DNA from: Candidatus Brocadia carolinensis
Lineage (GTDB): Bacteria; Planctomycetota; Brocadiia; Brocadiales; Brocadiaceae
DNA: 44,715 nt
Direction of reading: 5' to 3'
Assembly: GCA_002009475.1 (NCBI GenBank)
Contig: AYTS01000042.1
Span: 1-44,715 of the forward strand
Shown here: piece after piece, positions 28,903 through 38,281 of the stretch
Layout: the number at the start of each line of letters is the position of its first letter
How positions within the stretch are numbered: position 1 is the first letter of the stretch
Made by a program: the position numbers and the translations under genes
Notes under the pieces: generated by a model
Databases searched by the model: none
Told to the model about the DNA's origin: nothing
What the model saw: the letters and a program-made list of their open reading frames with translations, nothing else

Positions 28903-29951
28903 CCGATATTTTTCTTGAAGCGCCAACACGTTGGGTCAGATGACAGATAATTACCGGTAATTTGATACGCATTTCCCCGGCATCCATAACATTCATAACG
29001 ATGCTCACACGTTTTACAAGCGCCTTCAATCTTTTCGGAGATATTTCTGAGATTCGTAATGACGTGACTGGATTCCAGAATATCTCTCAGAGGTTTTTCT
29101 CTGATATTTCCCACAGACATATCTATGCCCGGACATGGCTGTACATATCCTTGTGAGTTAATAAGACAACTGTAAAAATGACGCTTGCACGAGAAGGCTG
29201 CAATGGTCGGACGCGATTGCCATACAACACCAAACTTTTCCCTGTCAATCGTCTCTAAACGTTCAAATATCGCTTTGACTTCAGAAACAGATACATTCAG
29301 GTCAACATTTTCTTTTGCCCTGCCCTGATATGTCAATATCTCAAAATAAGGAATAATGCGATTTTCTCTTGCCCATATCCACATAGACGGGAGTTCGTCA
29401 ATATTCTGCCTGCATATAATGGTCTGTATTCCTAACGACGCCTTTCCCTTAGGATACCCTGCATCCAGCAAAAATTTCAATCCCTTTCTTATATTGCTGA
29501 AGACACCGTTTCTACCCGCAAGGATATCCTGAACTTCGGATTTCAGACTATTGCTCTTTGTAATTACCGTAACCTTTTTATGAAAAAGGAACTGTGCCCA
29601 TTCCTTTGTGATGAGAGTGCCATTCGTAAAGAGCACCTGCTGTAATCCCAGCGAATCTATATAATCTATGATATTCCTTACGCCGCTGTATATGAGAGGT
29701 TCACCCCCTCCTAAAAGTATTATTTTCTTAACACCCAAATCCTTTGCCTGGAATATAACTGACTGTAATTCATCAAGATTCAATTCATTCTCGAAGGGGT
29801 CTCCCGCACTGGAGTAACAATAGAGACATCTGAGATTGCATTTTTTGGTAAACTCCAATTCTATGGAAAGCAACCCTTTTTTCTCAAGACATTCGGTAAT
29901 TTCATCATCTGCAAAACCAAGTTTGTGACCCATGTCTGTCATGTTACTCAT
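28899..29951 (-). CDS. Radical SAM/SPASM protein
   Basis: This 350-residue protein has a radical SAM core with C38, C42 and C45 (KKCNLRCLYC) and a cysteine-rich C-terminal SPASM-type region (CKTCEHRYECYGCRGN) that would hold auxiliary iron-sulfur clusters. LLGGGEPL is the SAM-binding GGE motif. The start at 29951 overlaps the end of the ligase gene by 8 bp; longer frame extension to 30038 has no family support. SPASM enzymes usually modify peptides, but some act on small molecules; a lipid role here is inferred only from position. Confidence 0.83.
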   Translation of the reverse strand: MSNMTDMGHKLGFADDEITECLEKKGLLSIELEFTKKCNLRCLYCYSSAGDPFENELNLDELQSVIFQAKDLGVKKIILLGGGEPLIYSGVRNIIDYIDSLGLQQVLFTNGTLITKEWAQFLFHKKVTVITKSNSLKSEVQDILAGRNGVFSNIRKGLKFLLDAGYPKGKASLGIQTIICRQNIDELPSMWIWARENRIIPYFEILTYQGRAKENVDLNVSVSEVKAIFERLETIDREKFGVVWQSRPTIAAFSCKRHFYSCLINSQGYVQPCPGIDMSVGNIREKPLRDILESSHVITNLRNISEKIEGACKTCEHRYECYGCRGNAYQITGNYLSSDPTCWRFKKNIG

Positions 29952-31252
29952 ACAATTTAAATCTCCTGTCCTTAAAGGTAATTGCCTTTCTGCTTCCCCC
30001 TTCAAAAAGCCTCTTTTCCACCTCCTCCGGCGGTTCAATTTTTACTGTGGGCGTTATCCTGGCCCTGGCATGGATGGTGTCATGCAATGATGCCAGGAAG
30101 TCTCTCTTGGTATTATACGAGCCGATCCGGAGGAGAATGTGATCTGTCTGATCATCGCCTGTGTATGCCTCTATCTGATAATTAATCACCTCCTTTACAT
30201 CGAGGAGGGCATTGCCAATAGTCTGTGGATATAGAGTAACGCCTTTAACCTTCAACTTGTGATGTTTCCTCCCGAGAATTGGGCCAATGCGGATAGAATT
30301 GCTTCCACACGGGCAGGGTTCCGACATTTTAAAAGTAATGTCTCCTGTTTTATAACGTATCAATGGCATTCCCTCAATTTGAAATGGAGTGAGCACCAAT
30401 TCTCCAACCTCGTCGTCAGAAAGGGTTCTGCCGTTATCATCGACTATTTCCACCAGAACCAAATCAGGATGACTGTGAAGACCACGATGCACCTTACATT
30501 CACAGAATGACAATTGCGCCTCGGTGATCCCGTAGGTAGAGTAACAAATTCTTCCCAATGCGTTCTCGATCAAACTACCGAGCCTGTTCGTGCCAAAATC
30601 TGCATTTCTGATGGTATCGCCAATGAGGACAATCTTTTCTAAACCGAGATCTTTCACGGATATACCGTGTTCACCGGCACGACACAATTTTTGGAGTATC
30701 AATGACGGAACTGCAACAATACCCGTAGGTTTCAATTTTTTTTATCAGATCAAGATATCTGATAGTATTCTGCGGCCCTATCCGTACTACAGAGGCACCA
30801 AGATTTATAAGTCCTCTGTAATACGCTATTCCGGCAATAAAGAGATTGTCACAGGTAACAGCTATGTGAAATACGTCCCCCTTGACAACGCCGGCATACC
30901 GGAAACTCTTTTCCTCATTCCATGCAAGCCTTTCAAGATCGTTGTGTGTAAGGGCGATGAATGCAGGGTCGCCCGTTGCCCCCGTAGTGGAAACTATTTC
31001 TGCAATATCCTGCCTCGGAACAGCAAGAAACCCCCACGTATCCCTTTGAATATCTTCCTTGCTGGTAAAAGGTATCTCTTCGATGCTTTCTATACCTTTC
31101 ATGTGCAAAGGCGTTAAACCAAGTTCGTCGAATCTTTTCTTGTAATAAGGAGAATGCTCGTATGCATATTGGACTGTTTCTGCCAGTAATTCTTCCTGGA
31201 GAGTTTTTATCTCGTCCGGGGAATATCTATCAATGGCATCAAAAATTCTCAT
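29944..31252 (-). CDS. PaaK-like acyl-adenylate ligase (frameshifted)
   Basis: The reconstructed protein (about 435 residues) resembles phenylacetate-CoA ligases: YAYEHSPYYKKRFDE, the ATP loop STTGATGDPAF, YGITEAQ, RYKTGDITF and GRKHHKLKVKG. The frame breaks at an A8 run (T8 at 30736-30743, codon about 170); one base fewer gives LIKKLKPTGIVAVPS, as in the family. I start at ATG 31252, which overlaps the end of the short ketosynthase-like gene by 14 bp. It would activate a carboxylic acid as an acyl-AMP for CoA or ACP loading. Aryl-polyene clusters have an AMP ligase in a comparable position. Confidence 0.8.
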
Positions 31253-31833
31253 ACAACCCTTCCCGTGTATTGTTATATATCGTTGCTCCCCGTTTTCTTG
31301 CGCTGTCCACTTCTTCGAGTAAAAAAAAACTCTGCTACATACCGGCCTTCCCCTACAGACAAGCTTCTGTCTTGTACTCTGATCCCACCTGCAATTGCTG
31401 TCCCGGTGTACTTTCCAGTAATACATTCAATCGCATATTCTATTACATCACGATAGGAATGTTTTATAGGAATTGTGATGTTTTCCCCCCTTATATCAAA
31501 TGCTATGGATACCTGTGCTGCCAGTGAATTAGGTGTCGTATAGGGAAAAAGCAAAGGACTTGCTCCCAGGATGCCCTCATTCAAAATACCTTCAAAATAC
31601 TCATTCTTAATATCTTCTATAGAATCATCAATACCAACAAAAAGACTGACACTGGCATTTCCAATGGGAATACCTATTTTGGCATCATTCAGCAGGATAC
31701 CAACTGCGATAACAGTCAATTGCTCCATACTGTTAACAAATCGCATCTGCCTGATGGAATCATGAAGACCGGATGTCACAGATTCGATATTATTGCTGCT
31801 TATTTTGCTCACCCCCGTGATTACCGGTTTCAT
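31239..31833 (-). CDS. Short ketosynthase-like protein (Ketoacyl-synt_2 type, frameshifted)
   Basis: The reconstructed protein (about 198 residues) is only half the size of a ketosynthase. It has PLLFPYTTPNSLAAQVSIAF and later AIAGG, resembling the Ketoacyl-synt_2 domain of chain-length factors; no active-site Cys is present. At an A9 run (31321-31329) one base fewer gives EFFLLEEVDSARKRGATIYN, a ketosynthase-like end, and a stop at 31239-31241. It overlaps the upstream FabF-like gene (4 bp) and the ligase downstream. It may be a non-catalytic partner of the ketosynthases. Confidence 0.72.
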
Positions 31834-33020
31834 GTCTGACCAAATAGTATTGCAGCGTTTTGACCGCCAAAACCTGCAGACAGAGAAATGGCTGTGTTCA
31901 CGTCATGATGTCTTGACACGTTCGGAACATAATCAAGGTCGCATTCGGGGTCTTTTTCACGGAAATTGATCGTAGGAGGAACTCTTTTGTTTTTCATGGA
32001 AAGTAAACAGCATATTGCCTCTACGGCGCCGGAAGCGCCGAAGGAATGTCCCAGCATTGATTTTGTTGAGCTTATAGGGATATCATGTGCCGCCTTTCCA
32101 AATACCTTTTTTATGGCCTTTGTTTCCATGAGGTCATTGTATACCGTGCCGGTTCCATGTGCATTGATATAGTCGATTTCATGAGGTTCAAGATTATATT
32201 CTGAAATTGCCTGCTTTATGGCATCAGCGAGTCCGCGACCTTCTCTATGCGGGCCTGTCAGGTGATTGGCATCAGATCTTGAAGCATAGCCCATCACCTT
32301 CCCGTATATTTTTGCCTGTCGATGAATTGCATGTTTTTCAGACTCAAGCACCATGAAGGCCGCACCCTCACCAAGAGCAAGCCCACTCCTGTTCTTGTCA
32401 AAAGGCCTGACCTTTTCCTCTGTCAGCGCCTGAAGGACATGAAAGCCCAGAATGGCAAAATCACTGAGCACATCGACACCGCCGGCAAACATTATACTTG
32501 TTTTCCCGTTCATTATTTTTCGAGCTGCTATTCCTATTGCATCCGTACCGGAAGTACAAGCTGTGGAAATGGTAATCGTTGGCCCATTCAGATTATGTTT
32601 AACAGCAAGACTTGTCGTGATATGCGAAAGCGATTCCCTTTCATTGCCACATTTAGACTTTTGCCTTTTGCTCTCTATTAATCGTTTTTCCTTTGCAAGC
32701 ACGTTGCCAAGCACCGTTCCGAGAGAAAGTCCGGCATTTCTATACTCTGTGAGATTTGCATCTTTTATTGCCATACACAGCGCTTCTTCTGCAATACACT
32801 GAAGCTTGTTTTCGGAACTTATATTATTCTGAAAACGGGATTGATCGATACCTGCCATAAGCCATTTCCTGTCCATGTCAAGCAGCGGAAGCGATGTTCT
32901 TTTTATGGCATCTTCACCAGAACACAGCGAATTCCAGAACTCATTGACTCCCCCGAACGGTTTCAGAGGAGTAATAATACCGATTCCCGTTATAACCACG
33001 GCATCCTTCAAACTCTTCAT
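31830..33020 (-). CDS. FabF-like 3-oxoacyl-ACP synthase, catalytically complete
   Basis: This 396-residue condensing enzyme keeps the Cys-His-His triad: C155 (STACTSGT), H288 (NAHGTGTVYND) and H325 (MLGHSFGASGA). It therefore should carry out decarboxylative condensation of malonyl-ACP with an acyl chain. GLALGEGAAF and SLSAGFGGQNAAI are FabF family motifs. Its start overlaps the upstream methyltransferase stop by 4 bp. It is one of three full-length ketosynthase homologues in the cluster. Confidence 0.9.
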   Translation of the reverse strand: MKSLKDAVVITGIGIITPLKPFGGVNEFWNSLCSGEDAIKRTSLPLLDMDRKWLMAGIDQSRFQNNISSENKLQCIAEEALCMAIKDANLTEYRNAGLSLGTVLGNVLAKEKRLIESKRQKSKCGNERESLSHITTSLAVKHNLNGPTITISTACTSGTDAIGIAARKIMNGKTSIMFAGGVDVLSDFAILGFHVLQALTEEKVRPFDKNRSGLALGEGAAFMVLESEKHAIHRQAKIYGKVMGYASRSDANHLTGPHREGRGLADAIKQAISEYNLEPHEIDYINAHGTGTVYNDLMETKAIKKVFGKAAHDIPISSTKSMLGHSFGASGAVEAICCLLSMKNKRVPPTINFREKDPECDLDYVPNVSRHHDVNTAISLSAGFGGQNAAILFGQT

Positions 33021-34078
33021 GGTTTATCAAGCCGCCAAACAGAGGCATTCAGCATCATCGTATTGATATGATACCCGATGGTTTCAAAAAGATTTACCGA
33101 CTCTTGCGGATGATAAAACCCACACCACCCGTCACAAACACTTTCGGAAAAATCATGACAAAGAGTGCCTCTCCTTACAAAAGGGTCTTTCACATATTTT
33201 CTCTCGGCATCGGGATAACTGCGGGTGACAATACCGAGAACACCACCATGCTTTAATACCCTGAATATATCTTTATAAACAAACCCGCGTGATTCCTCAG
33301 GAATATAAGGATCAGCGCATGCAAAAAATACGGCATCGAACATAGCGTCACGGAAAGGCAAGGGAGTTCCAAACCCCTTCCATAGCGCTGATTGAACCCA
33401 TTTTATCGAATTGGGATCTAATATTCTACGAGCTGCCTGACTCTGAAAGATGTCTTTGAAATCCAGCGCTGTTACCTTGATATTGTGCTGTTCCTGCATC
33501 TGAAGGATATCAAAACCGGGACCATAGCAAAGGGCAAGAACGTTTGCATTGTCATTCATACCGGGAAACAAGAGATTTATCAGGACAGAGCGAGCAAATC
33601 TGAATTCGGTGTTGCCAAGAAATTCCTCCCAAATTCCGGTTGATGCGCAGTCGAAACTATACAACGGCGGGTTGCCATTCAAAAACTTATTGGCATACAT
33701 GATACATCTTTCAAAAAAATCTACCTGTCCTGTAAAAGCGTCCTTTGCCACCCTGTATCCATCTGCTGACAATTTTGTCTCAAGACCCTTACCCTCTATC
33801 CACAAATAATGTTCATTCTTCTTCTCCAGGTATTCACATTCATACAAGAGATCAACAACCACTTTTATCATTCTGAGTCTTACTCTATCCTGAAGCTTGT
33901 AACCGAGTTTTTGGCGGAAAGCCTCAATAGCCTCTTCAATGGTAAACCGTCTCAGAGATTGAAGAAGTTCGGAAATGCCTTCCTCTTCAACGAACCGCAT
34001 GAGCCGATCTGTGAGAAACATCTGTGGGTGTGATTGACTTAACAGCAGCTTTATATTGGGAGAATCCACATTATTCAT
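33017..34078 (-). CDS. Class I SAM-dependent methyltransferase with N-terminal helical domain
   Basis: The 353-residue protein has a helical N-terminal domain of about 160 residues of a kind seen in O-methyltransferases and then a SAM-binding fold: VLALCYGPGFDIL, VTALDFKDIF, and a helix-strand FDAVFFACADPYIP. HGGVLGIVTRS is the usual post-IV strand. It sits between a chain-length-factor-like gene (13 bp) and an active ketosynthase (4-bp overlap). The substrate is unknown, possibly an acyl or head group. Confidence 0.75.
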   Translation of the reverse strand: MNNVDSPNIKLLLSQSHPQMFLTDRLMRFVEEEGISELLQSLRRFTIEEAIEAFRQKLGYKLQDRVRLRMIKVVVDLLYECEYLEKKNEHYLWIEGKGLETKLSADGYRVAKDAFTGQVDFFERCIMYANKFLNGNPPLYSFDCASTGIWEEFLGNTEFRFARSVLINLLFPGMNDNANVLALCYGPGFDILQMQEQHNIKVTALDFKDIFQSQAARRILDPNSIKWVQSALWKGFGTPLPFRDAMFDAVFFACADPYIPEESRGFVYKDIFRVLKHGGVLGIVTRSYPDAERKYVKDPFVRRGTLCHDFSESVCDGWCGFYHPQESVNLFETIGYHINTMMLNASVWRLDKP

Positions 34079-34091
34079 ATCTGTACGCTAT

Positions 34092-35147
34092 TTATAAATA
34101 CTTCGATAAAATCATTGCAGAAGCAATGCCATCTTCTTCTGTAGAGCATATGAGCACGTTTTGTAAGTAATCTGGTAGTGAAACGTCATTCTTGATTATG
34201 GCTCTTGGTATTGTGCCATTCTTCATAGCCAGAGCAGACACTATGATATGCAACATTGTCGTAAGTGAAAATGCATTTCCTGAAAGCGGTATAATGCATC
34301 CGGCAGGAATGTCATTTGTACCTAATTTGGCGGGTACACAAAAATCCGTCATCACAAGATCTATACCTTTTGGACGGATGTCTGCCTTTTCCAGACACTG
34401 ATTGATTACCTCATACAATGCAGTATTTAGATTTGAAGGGTTACATTGGGATGCCATACCTGATAGGTAACAATAGGGTGTCTTTCCCGTTGTTTTTTCC
34501 TCTTTTTCAATCAATAGCGCTCCTGAACCCTCCGATAGTGTATCGATTCCCAGGCGTGAATAGCAATAGTAAGAAAGTTCGTTCAGTTCATCTGAAGAAA
34601 CAACGACTGACTTGCTAACCACTCCGGATCTCAACATCTGTGATGCAAGCATCACTGCCTTTAATGCAGTTGTCGCGCCGCCAACGAGCGTATGAACCTG
34701 GCCTTTGATACCAAAGCCGATGGACGCATTGCCAGCCGGGGCATTAAGCACCGAATCTGAAAAATGGATCGGACTTATATCGTCAACACCTTCCATCACC
34801 AGCGACTTATGGAATGCCTGGGCATAATTTAATGCACCATGGGTTATCCCTGCGACCAATGCGGTGTCTCCGTCATCCAAAGTCTTCATACCTGCATCGC
34901 TTATTGCTAAGTTTACAGCGGCCAGCGTGTATTTTGATATTTCCGCAGCGCGCCTGAACCTGTTGTTGCTTATCGATACATCAAAATGAAAGTTACTAAT
35001 TTCTCCGCAGTAGGTTTCGTGTGTCGTTGGAAATTTCGTAAGGCGTTTGATCCCGGAAGAGCCGTTTACTACATTATTCCAAAATTGTTCCCTCCCTATA
35101 CCCAGAGGAGTCACCATGCCTACGCCCGTCAAAACTAATTTTTCCAT
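34092..35147 (-). CDS. Chain-length-factor-like ketosynthase lacking the catalytic triad
   Basis: The 351-residue protein aligns with FabF from VLTGVGMVTPLG to the end, but the active-site positions are changed: the Cys motif reads TLVGGATTAL (Cys replaced by Gly), the first His motif reads MTDFCVPAKLG (no HGTGT), and the second reads LSGNAFSLTT (His replaced by Asn). It also is shorter than its neighbours. These are the hallmarks of a chain-length factor, the inactive half of a KS/CLF heterodimer. It is translated just after the catalytically complete ketosynthase at 35135-36345 (13-bp overlap), its likely partner. Confidence 0.82.
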   Translation of the reverse strand: MEKLVLTGVGMVTPLGIGREQFWNNVVNGSSGIKRLTKFPTTHETYCGEISNFHFDVSISNNRFRRAAEISKYTLAAVNLAISDAGMKTLDDGDTALVAGITHGALNYAQAFHKSLVMEGVDDISPIHFSDSVLNAPAGNASIGFGIKGQVHTLVGGATTALKAVMLASQMLRSGVVSKSVVVSSDELNELSYYCYSRLGIDTLSEGSGALLIEKEEKTTGKTPYCYLSGMASQCNPSNLNTALYEVINQCLEKADIRPKGIDLVMTDFCVPAKLGTNDIPAGCIIPLSGNAFSLTTMLHIIVSALAMKNGTIPRAIIKNDVSLPDYLQNVLICSTEEDGIASAMILSKYL

Positions 35148-36345
35148 ACATATTCCCTGATTATTATTGCTGCATTGGAACCTCCAAATCCAAATGAGTT
35201 GGAGAGGATGGTTTTTACATTACACCCTATGGCTTCCTTAATAATATTTAAAGCACATTCAGGGTCAGACGTTGCATAATTTATATTGGGTACAAGGGTT
35301 TTGTAAAGTATTGATAACAGGGAAACGATTGCCTCCACTGCTCCAGCGCCTCCGAGGAGGTGTCCGATCATTGGTTTTATTGAACTGACAGGTATTTCCT
35401 TTGCCTTGCTTTCAAACGCTATCACCAGGGCGTTCGTTTCCATAATATCATTGTATTTTGTTCCGGTACCATGTGCATTTATGTAATCAATTTCAGGATA
35501 GCCGGCATCTTTCAAAGCCCTTTTTATAGCGATTGCTGCACCTTTTCCCGATGGCTCAGGGCTTGTCATATGGCATGCATCCGATGATGCGCCATAACCA
35601 GCTATCTCACCCAATATACGTGCATTTCTCCTATGTGCATGTTCCAGTTCCTCTAAAACCAAAATCCCCGCACCTTCCCCAAGAACCAGTCCCTCTCTCC
35701 TTTTATCAAAAGGCATACAAAGGTTGGTGTTATTGCCATAAGTGAGTTAAATCCTGCAAAGGAAAACTCACTTATAGTATCATATCCACCGCAAATGGCA
35801 ACATCGTAATCACCGCATCGTATTGAATTGAAGGCATGTCCGATAGCATCGGTACCTGAAGCACAGGCATTGGAAAAAACGAAAAAATCCCCTTTTAATC
35901 CCAATTCCTTAAAGAGATGAATTGCCTGATAATGAGCCAGATAATCAAATACCCGGGAAACCTTTGCCCTGTTCAGCCCTTTTTTTATAGCTTCTTTATG
36001 GAAGATCTCTCCGGAAATCATACCACCGAGTGTTGTGCCAACAGACAAAAGTGTGGGTATGTTTTTTACCGCGTCAATGATATCTGCATCTAAAAGCGCC
36101 TCGCGTGTCGTATGAATCAAAAGATGTGATGCCCTGTCGAGTCTTTTGCTCTTCAGGTTGTTAAGAGTGGTGGTACTGAATTCACGCGCTTCTCCACCGG
36201 TCTTTCCTCTGTATTTTGAAGCATCAAACGATGCAATCTCCTGAATGCCGGACATGCCCGATTTTATCTTTATCCAATTTGTCTTTGTTCCAATGCCATG
36301 GGCAGTGATCATGCCACTGCCGGTCACAACAACCCTTCTATTCAA
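35135..36345 (-). CDS. FabF-like 3-oxoacyl-ACP synthase (frameshifted)
   Basis: The reconstructed enzyme (about 403 residues) has the active Cys C161 (SNACASGTDAIG), NAHGTGTKYND and MIGHLLGGAGA, so all catalytic residues are kept. The frame breaks near 35725-35732; one more base gives TPNLCMPFDKRREGLVLGEG, which fits the family. Unlike most breaks here this is not at a long run. The start is TTG at 36345, overlapping the small membrane protein stop by 4 bp (TTGA). It is a plausible active half of a heterodimer with the CLF-like protein downstream. Confidence 0.85.
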
Positions 36346-36545
36346 AACGTACGACCTTTGTCTCTCAAATCAGAAATCTTTTTAAACCCGCCATAAAAGT
36401 AGACCAGGAATACTACACCGGTTACTAGAATAAAGAGCGCTCCCATAATGCCTGTAACAGCAACGAAAATTATCAGAATAGTGTACAAGACAATATAGCA
36501 CAAAAGGGTAGAAAATAGTGATTTGATAAAATAGACGTCTCTCAT
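36342..36545 (-). CDS. Small two-helix membrane protein
   Basis: The 67-residue product (start MRDVYFIKSLF) has two hydrophobic helices with a polar, basic C-terminal tail (GGFKKISDLRDKG). I start at ATG 36545, which overlaps the deacetylase stop by 4 bp; a longer frame back to 36617 reads through the deacetylase and is not supported. I recognise no family. It is coupled to the polysaccharide deacetylase and the ketosynthase. Confidence 0.6.
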   Translation of the reverse strand: MRDVYFIKSLFSTLLCYIVLYTILIIFVAVTGIMGALFILVTGVVFLVYFYGGFKKISDLRDKGRTF

Positions 36546-37366
36546 GTCCTGATACCAAGCACATCCTTTACCGTGGAAAACCGGAAATGCTGCAGCAAAC
36601 CCTCCACCTTTTTGCACGTTGCTTTTATGTTAAAATAATGCATAAAACGCCTGCTTATCGGAAGGTCAAGGTGCGGCTGCTCCACATCAAATTCCCACGG
36701 ATGAATATAAACAATAACCGGATACCCTTCCCGGTTTATTCTTTGCATCTTCGAGACAATATAAAAGTAGGGGAATATCCTCAAGGGCAATCCTCCGGTA
36801 AAAGGAAGATGTTCCCAAAATAGTCTTGTAGTCGTAAGAGGGAATTCCCATATTTCTCCATACTCTGTGGTAAATTTGTAAGGATAAAGAGGGAAGTTTC
36901 TGCTCCCCATTCTGGTAAGGGGAACCATACTTGAGTCATACAGAATACCAAGTTTCCTGAGTATTTTCAACATCCAAGGCGTTTCTTTTCTTATCGACCA
37001 TTCCGGCGCCCGAAAGCCCAACACCCTCTCGTTAATATTCGATGATATGACAGAAATAGACTTATTGACATCTTCTTCAAACTCCCGTTCCGTCATCTCA
37101 AAGATCCTTTTATGATAAAAGCCGTGTGTCGCTATTTCATGCCCCTCGCCCTTGATCGTCTTTATAAGACCAGGTTCTTTGAAAGCAATGTATCCAAGGA
37201 CAAAAAAAGTGGCCTTTACTTTATACGTTCTTAAAAGGGCAAGTACCTTATCGGTATTTCTTATGATGCGATTTTCATAGGTATCCCACTTTTGTGGGTC
37301 AGAATAGCCTTCTACACCACAGATGTGATACCAATCTTCAAGATCAACGGTCAAACCATTAATCAC
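36542..37366 (-). CDS. Polysaccharide deacetylase-family protein
   Basis: The 274-residue protein starts with NGLTVDLEDWYH, the first NodB motif with the D-D pair, followed by ATFFVLGYIA, HEIATHGFYHKRI (metal-binding His pair) and FRAPEWSI. This pattern with YIHPWEFD near residue 225 is that of the deacetylases found with exopolysaccharide (XrtA/PEP-CTERM) loci. It should deacetylate an N-acetylated sugar or related group. There is no signal peptide, so it probably acts in the cytoplasm. Overlaps on both sides couple it to its neighbours. Confidence 0.8.
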   Translation of the reverse strand: MINGLTVDLEDWYHICGVEGYSDPQKWDTYENRIIRNTDKVLALLRTYKVKATFFVLGYIAFKEPGLIKTIKGEGHEIATHGFYHKRIFEMTEREFEEDVNKSISVISSNINERVLGFRAPEWSIRKETPWMLKILRKLGILYDSSMVPLTRMGSRNFPLYPYKFTTEYGEIWEFPLTTTRLFWEHLPFTGGLPLRIFPYFYIVSKMQRINREGYPVIVYIHPWEFDVEQPHLDLPISRRFMHYFNIKATCKKVEGLLQHFRFSTVKDVLGIRT

Positions 37367-38154
37367 TGATTCTTGCTCAAGAGTTCCGCAGATTTTTTCC
37401 CATACATACTGCCGGGGGAAAGCTCTACCGCCTTCCTCCAGTTTTTAACGGCATCTTCTTTGTTTGATAAAATGTCCATTTCCAGTACACCAATTTTATA
37501 GTAAATATAAACCTTTCTATCGTTATCCAGGGTTGAATTGCTGAGTGCCATTTCGTAAGATTCCTTTGCCTCTTTTCCTTTCTGGTAACGAACTGAGTTC
37601 TCTTTCCTGACAGGGACATCCTCATAACCGATTGCAGTGCTTGCAGTGGATTCCGATGGGTCGGTGTTTTTTGCAAGGTAACTGTACAAATCTCCCTTTA
37701 CGCGGTAACCTTCCGGATAACCCGGCTTATAAAAGAAGGCTTTTTTAAATGCTCCATATACATCACGCTCCTTGTTAACAAGCGCTGCGAATTTCGCATA
37801 GACGAGCCAGTATTCGGGGTTCATATAATTCGTCCGGTAAAGAATTTTAACCTTTTGCTGCGCTTCTTTCGCCTTAGACTTCCACGCACGGATTTTCATG
37901 GCTTTCATAATCATGCATTGTTCTAACATGGCATCAGTTCTTTTCAATTCGTCATTGCTGGTATCCATGAATTTACTGAACATGCTTATAGCCTCATCAC
38001 TTTTCCCATCTTCTTTAAGAAACACCGCTTTTTCATATAAATTACCCTGAGTCATTTGCGCGGCGGTTTCTCCGGCATTGCTTATTTTCATTTCGTAAAA
38101 AGCAGCAATTGCTATGAACCAGACAAATAAGATACAAATCCCTTTCATCTTCAT
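37363..38154 (-). CDS. Exported TPR-like repeat protein
   Basis: The 263-residue protein has an N-terminal signal peptide (ILFVWFIAIAAFYE) and helical repeats, including LYEKAVFLKEDGKSDEAISM and a final pair ending VELSPGSMYGKKSAELL that fit the TPR pattern. It would be a periplasmic adaptor. It overlaps the deacetylase start by 4 bp. The 127 bp before it (38155-38281) hold no gene that I can see. Confidence 0.65.
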   Translation of the reverse strand: MKMKGICILFVWFIAIAAFYEMKISNAGETAAQMTQGNLYEKAVFLKEDGKSDEAISMFSKFMDTSNDELKRTDAMLEQCMIMKAMKIRAWKSKAKEAQQKVKILYRTNYMNPEYWLVYAKFAALVNKERDVYGAFKKAFFYKPGYPEGYRVKGDLYSYLAKNTDPSESTASTAIGYEDVPVRKENSVRYQKGKEAKESYEMALSNSTLDNDRKVYIYYKIGVLEMDILSNKEDAVKNWRKAVELSPGSMYGKKSAELLSKNQ

Positions 38155-38281
38155 AAATTCTCCTCGTCAATGTAAAAGTTTTTTCATTTCCTTATCATAT
38201 AAAAAAGCCAGAACAGACGATATTCTTCCAAGTACTGGCATAGGGTCACTCAGGGAAATAATGTCATCTTTTGTTTTGAAA

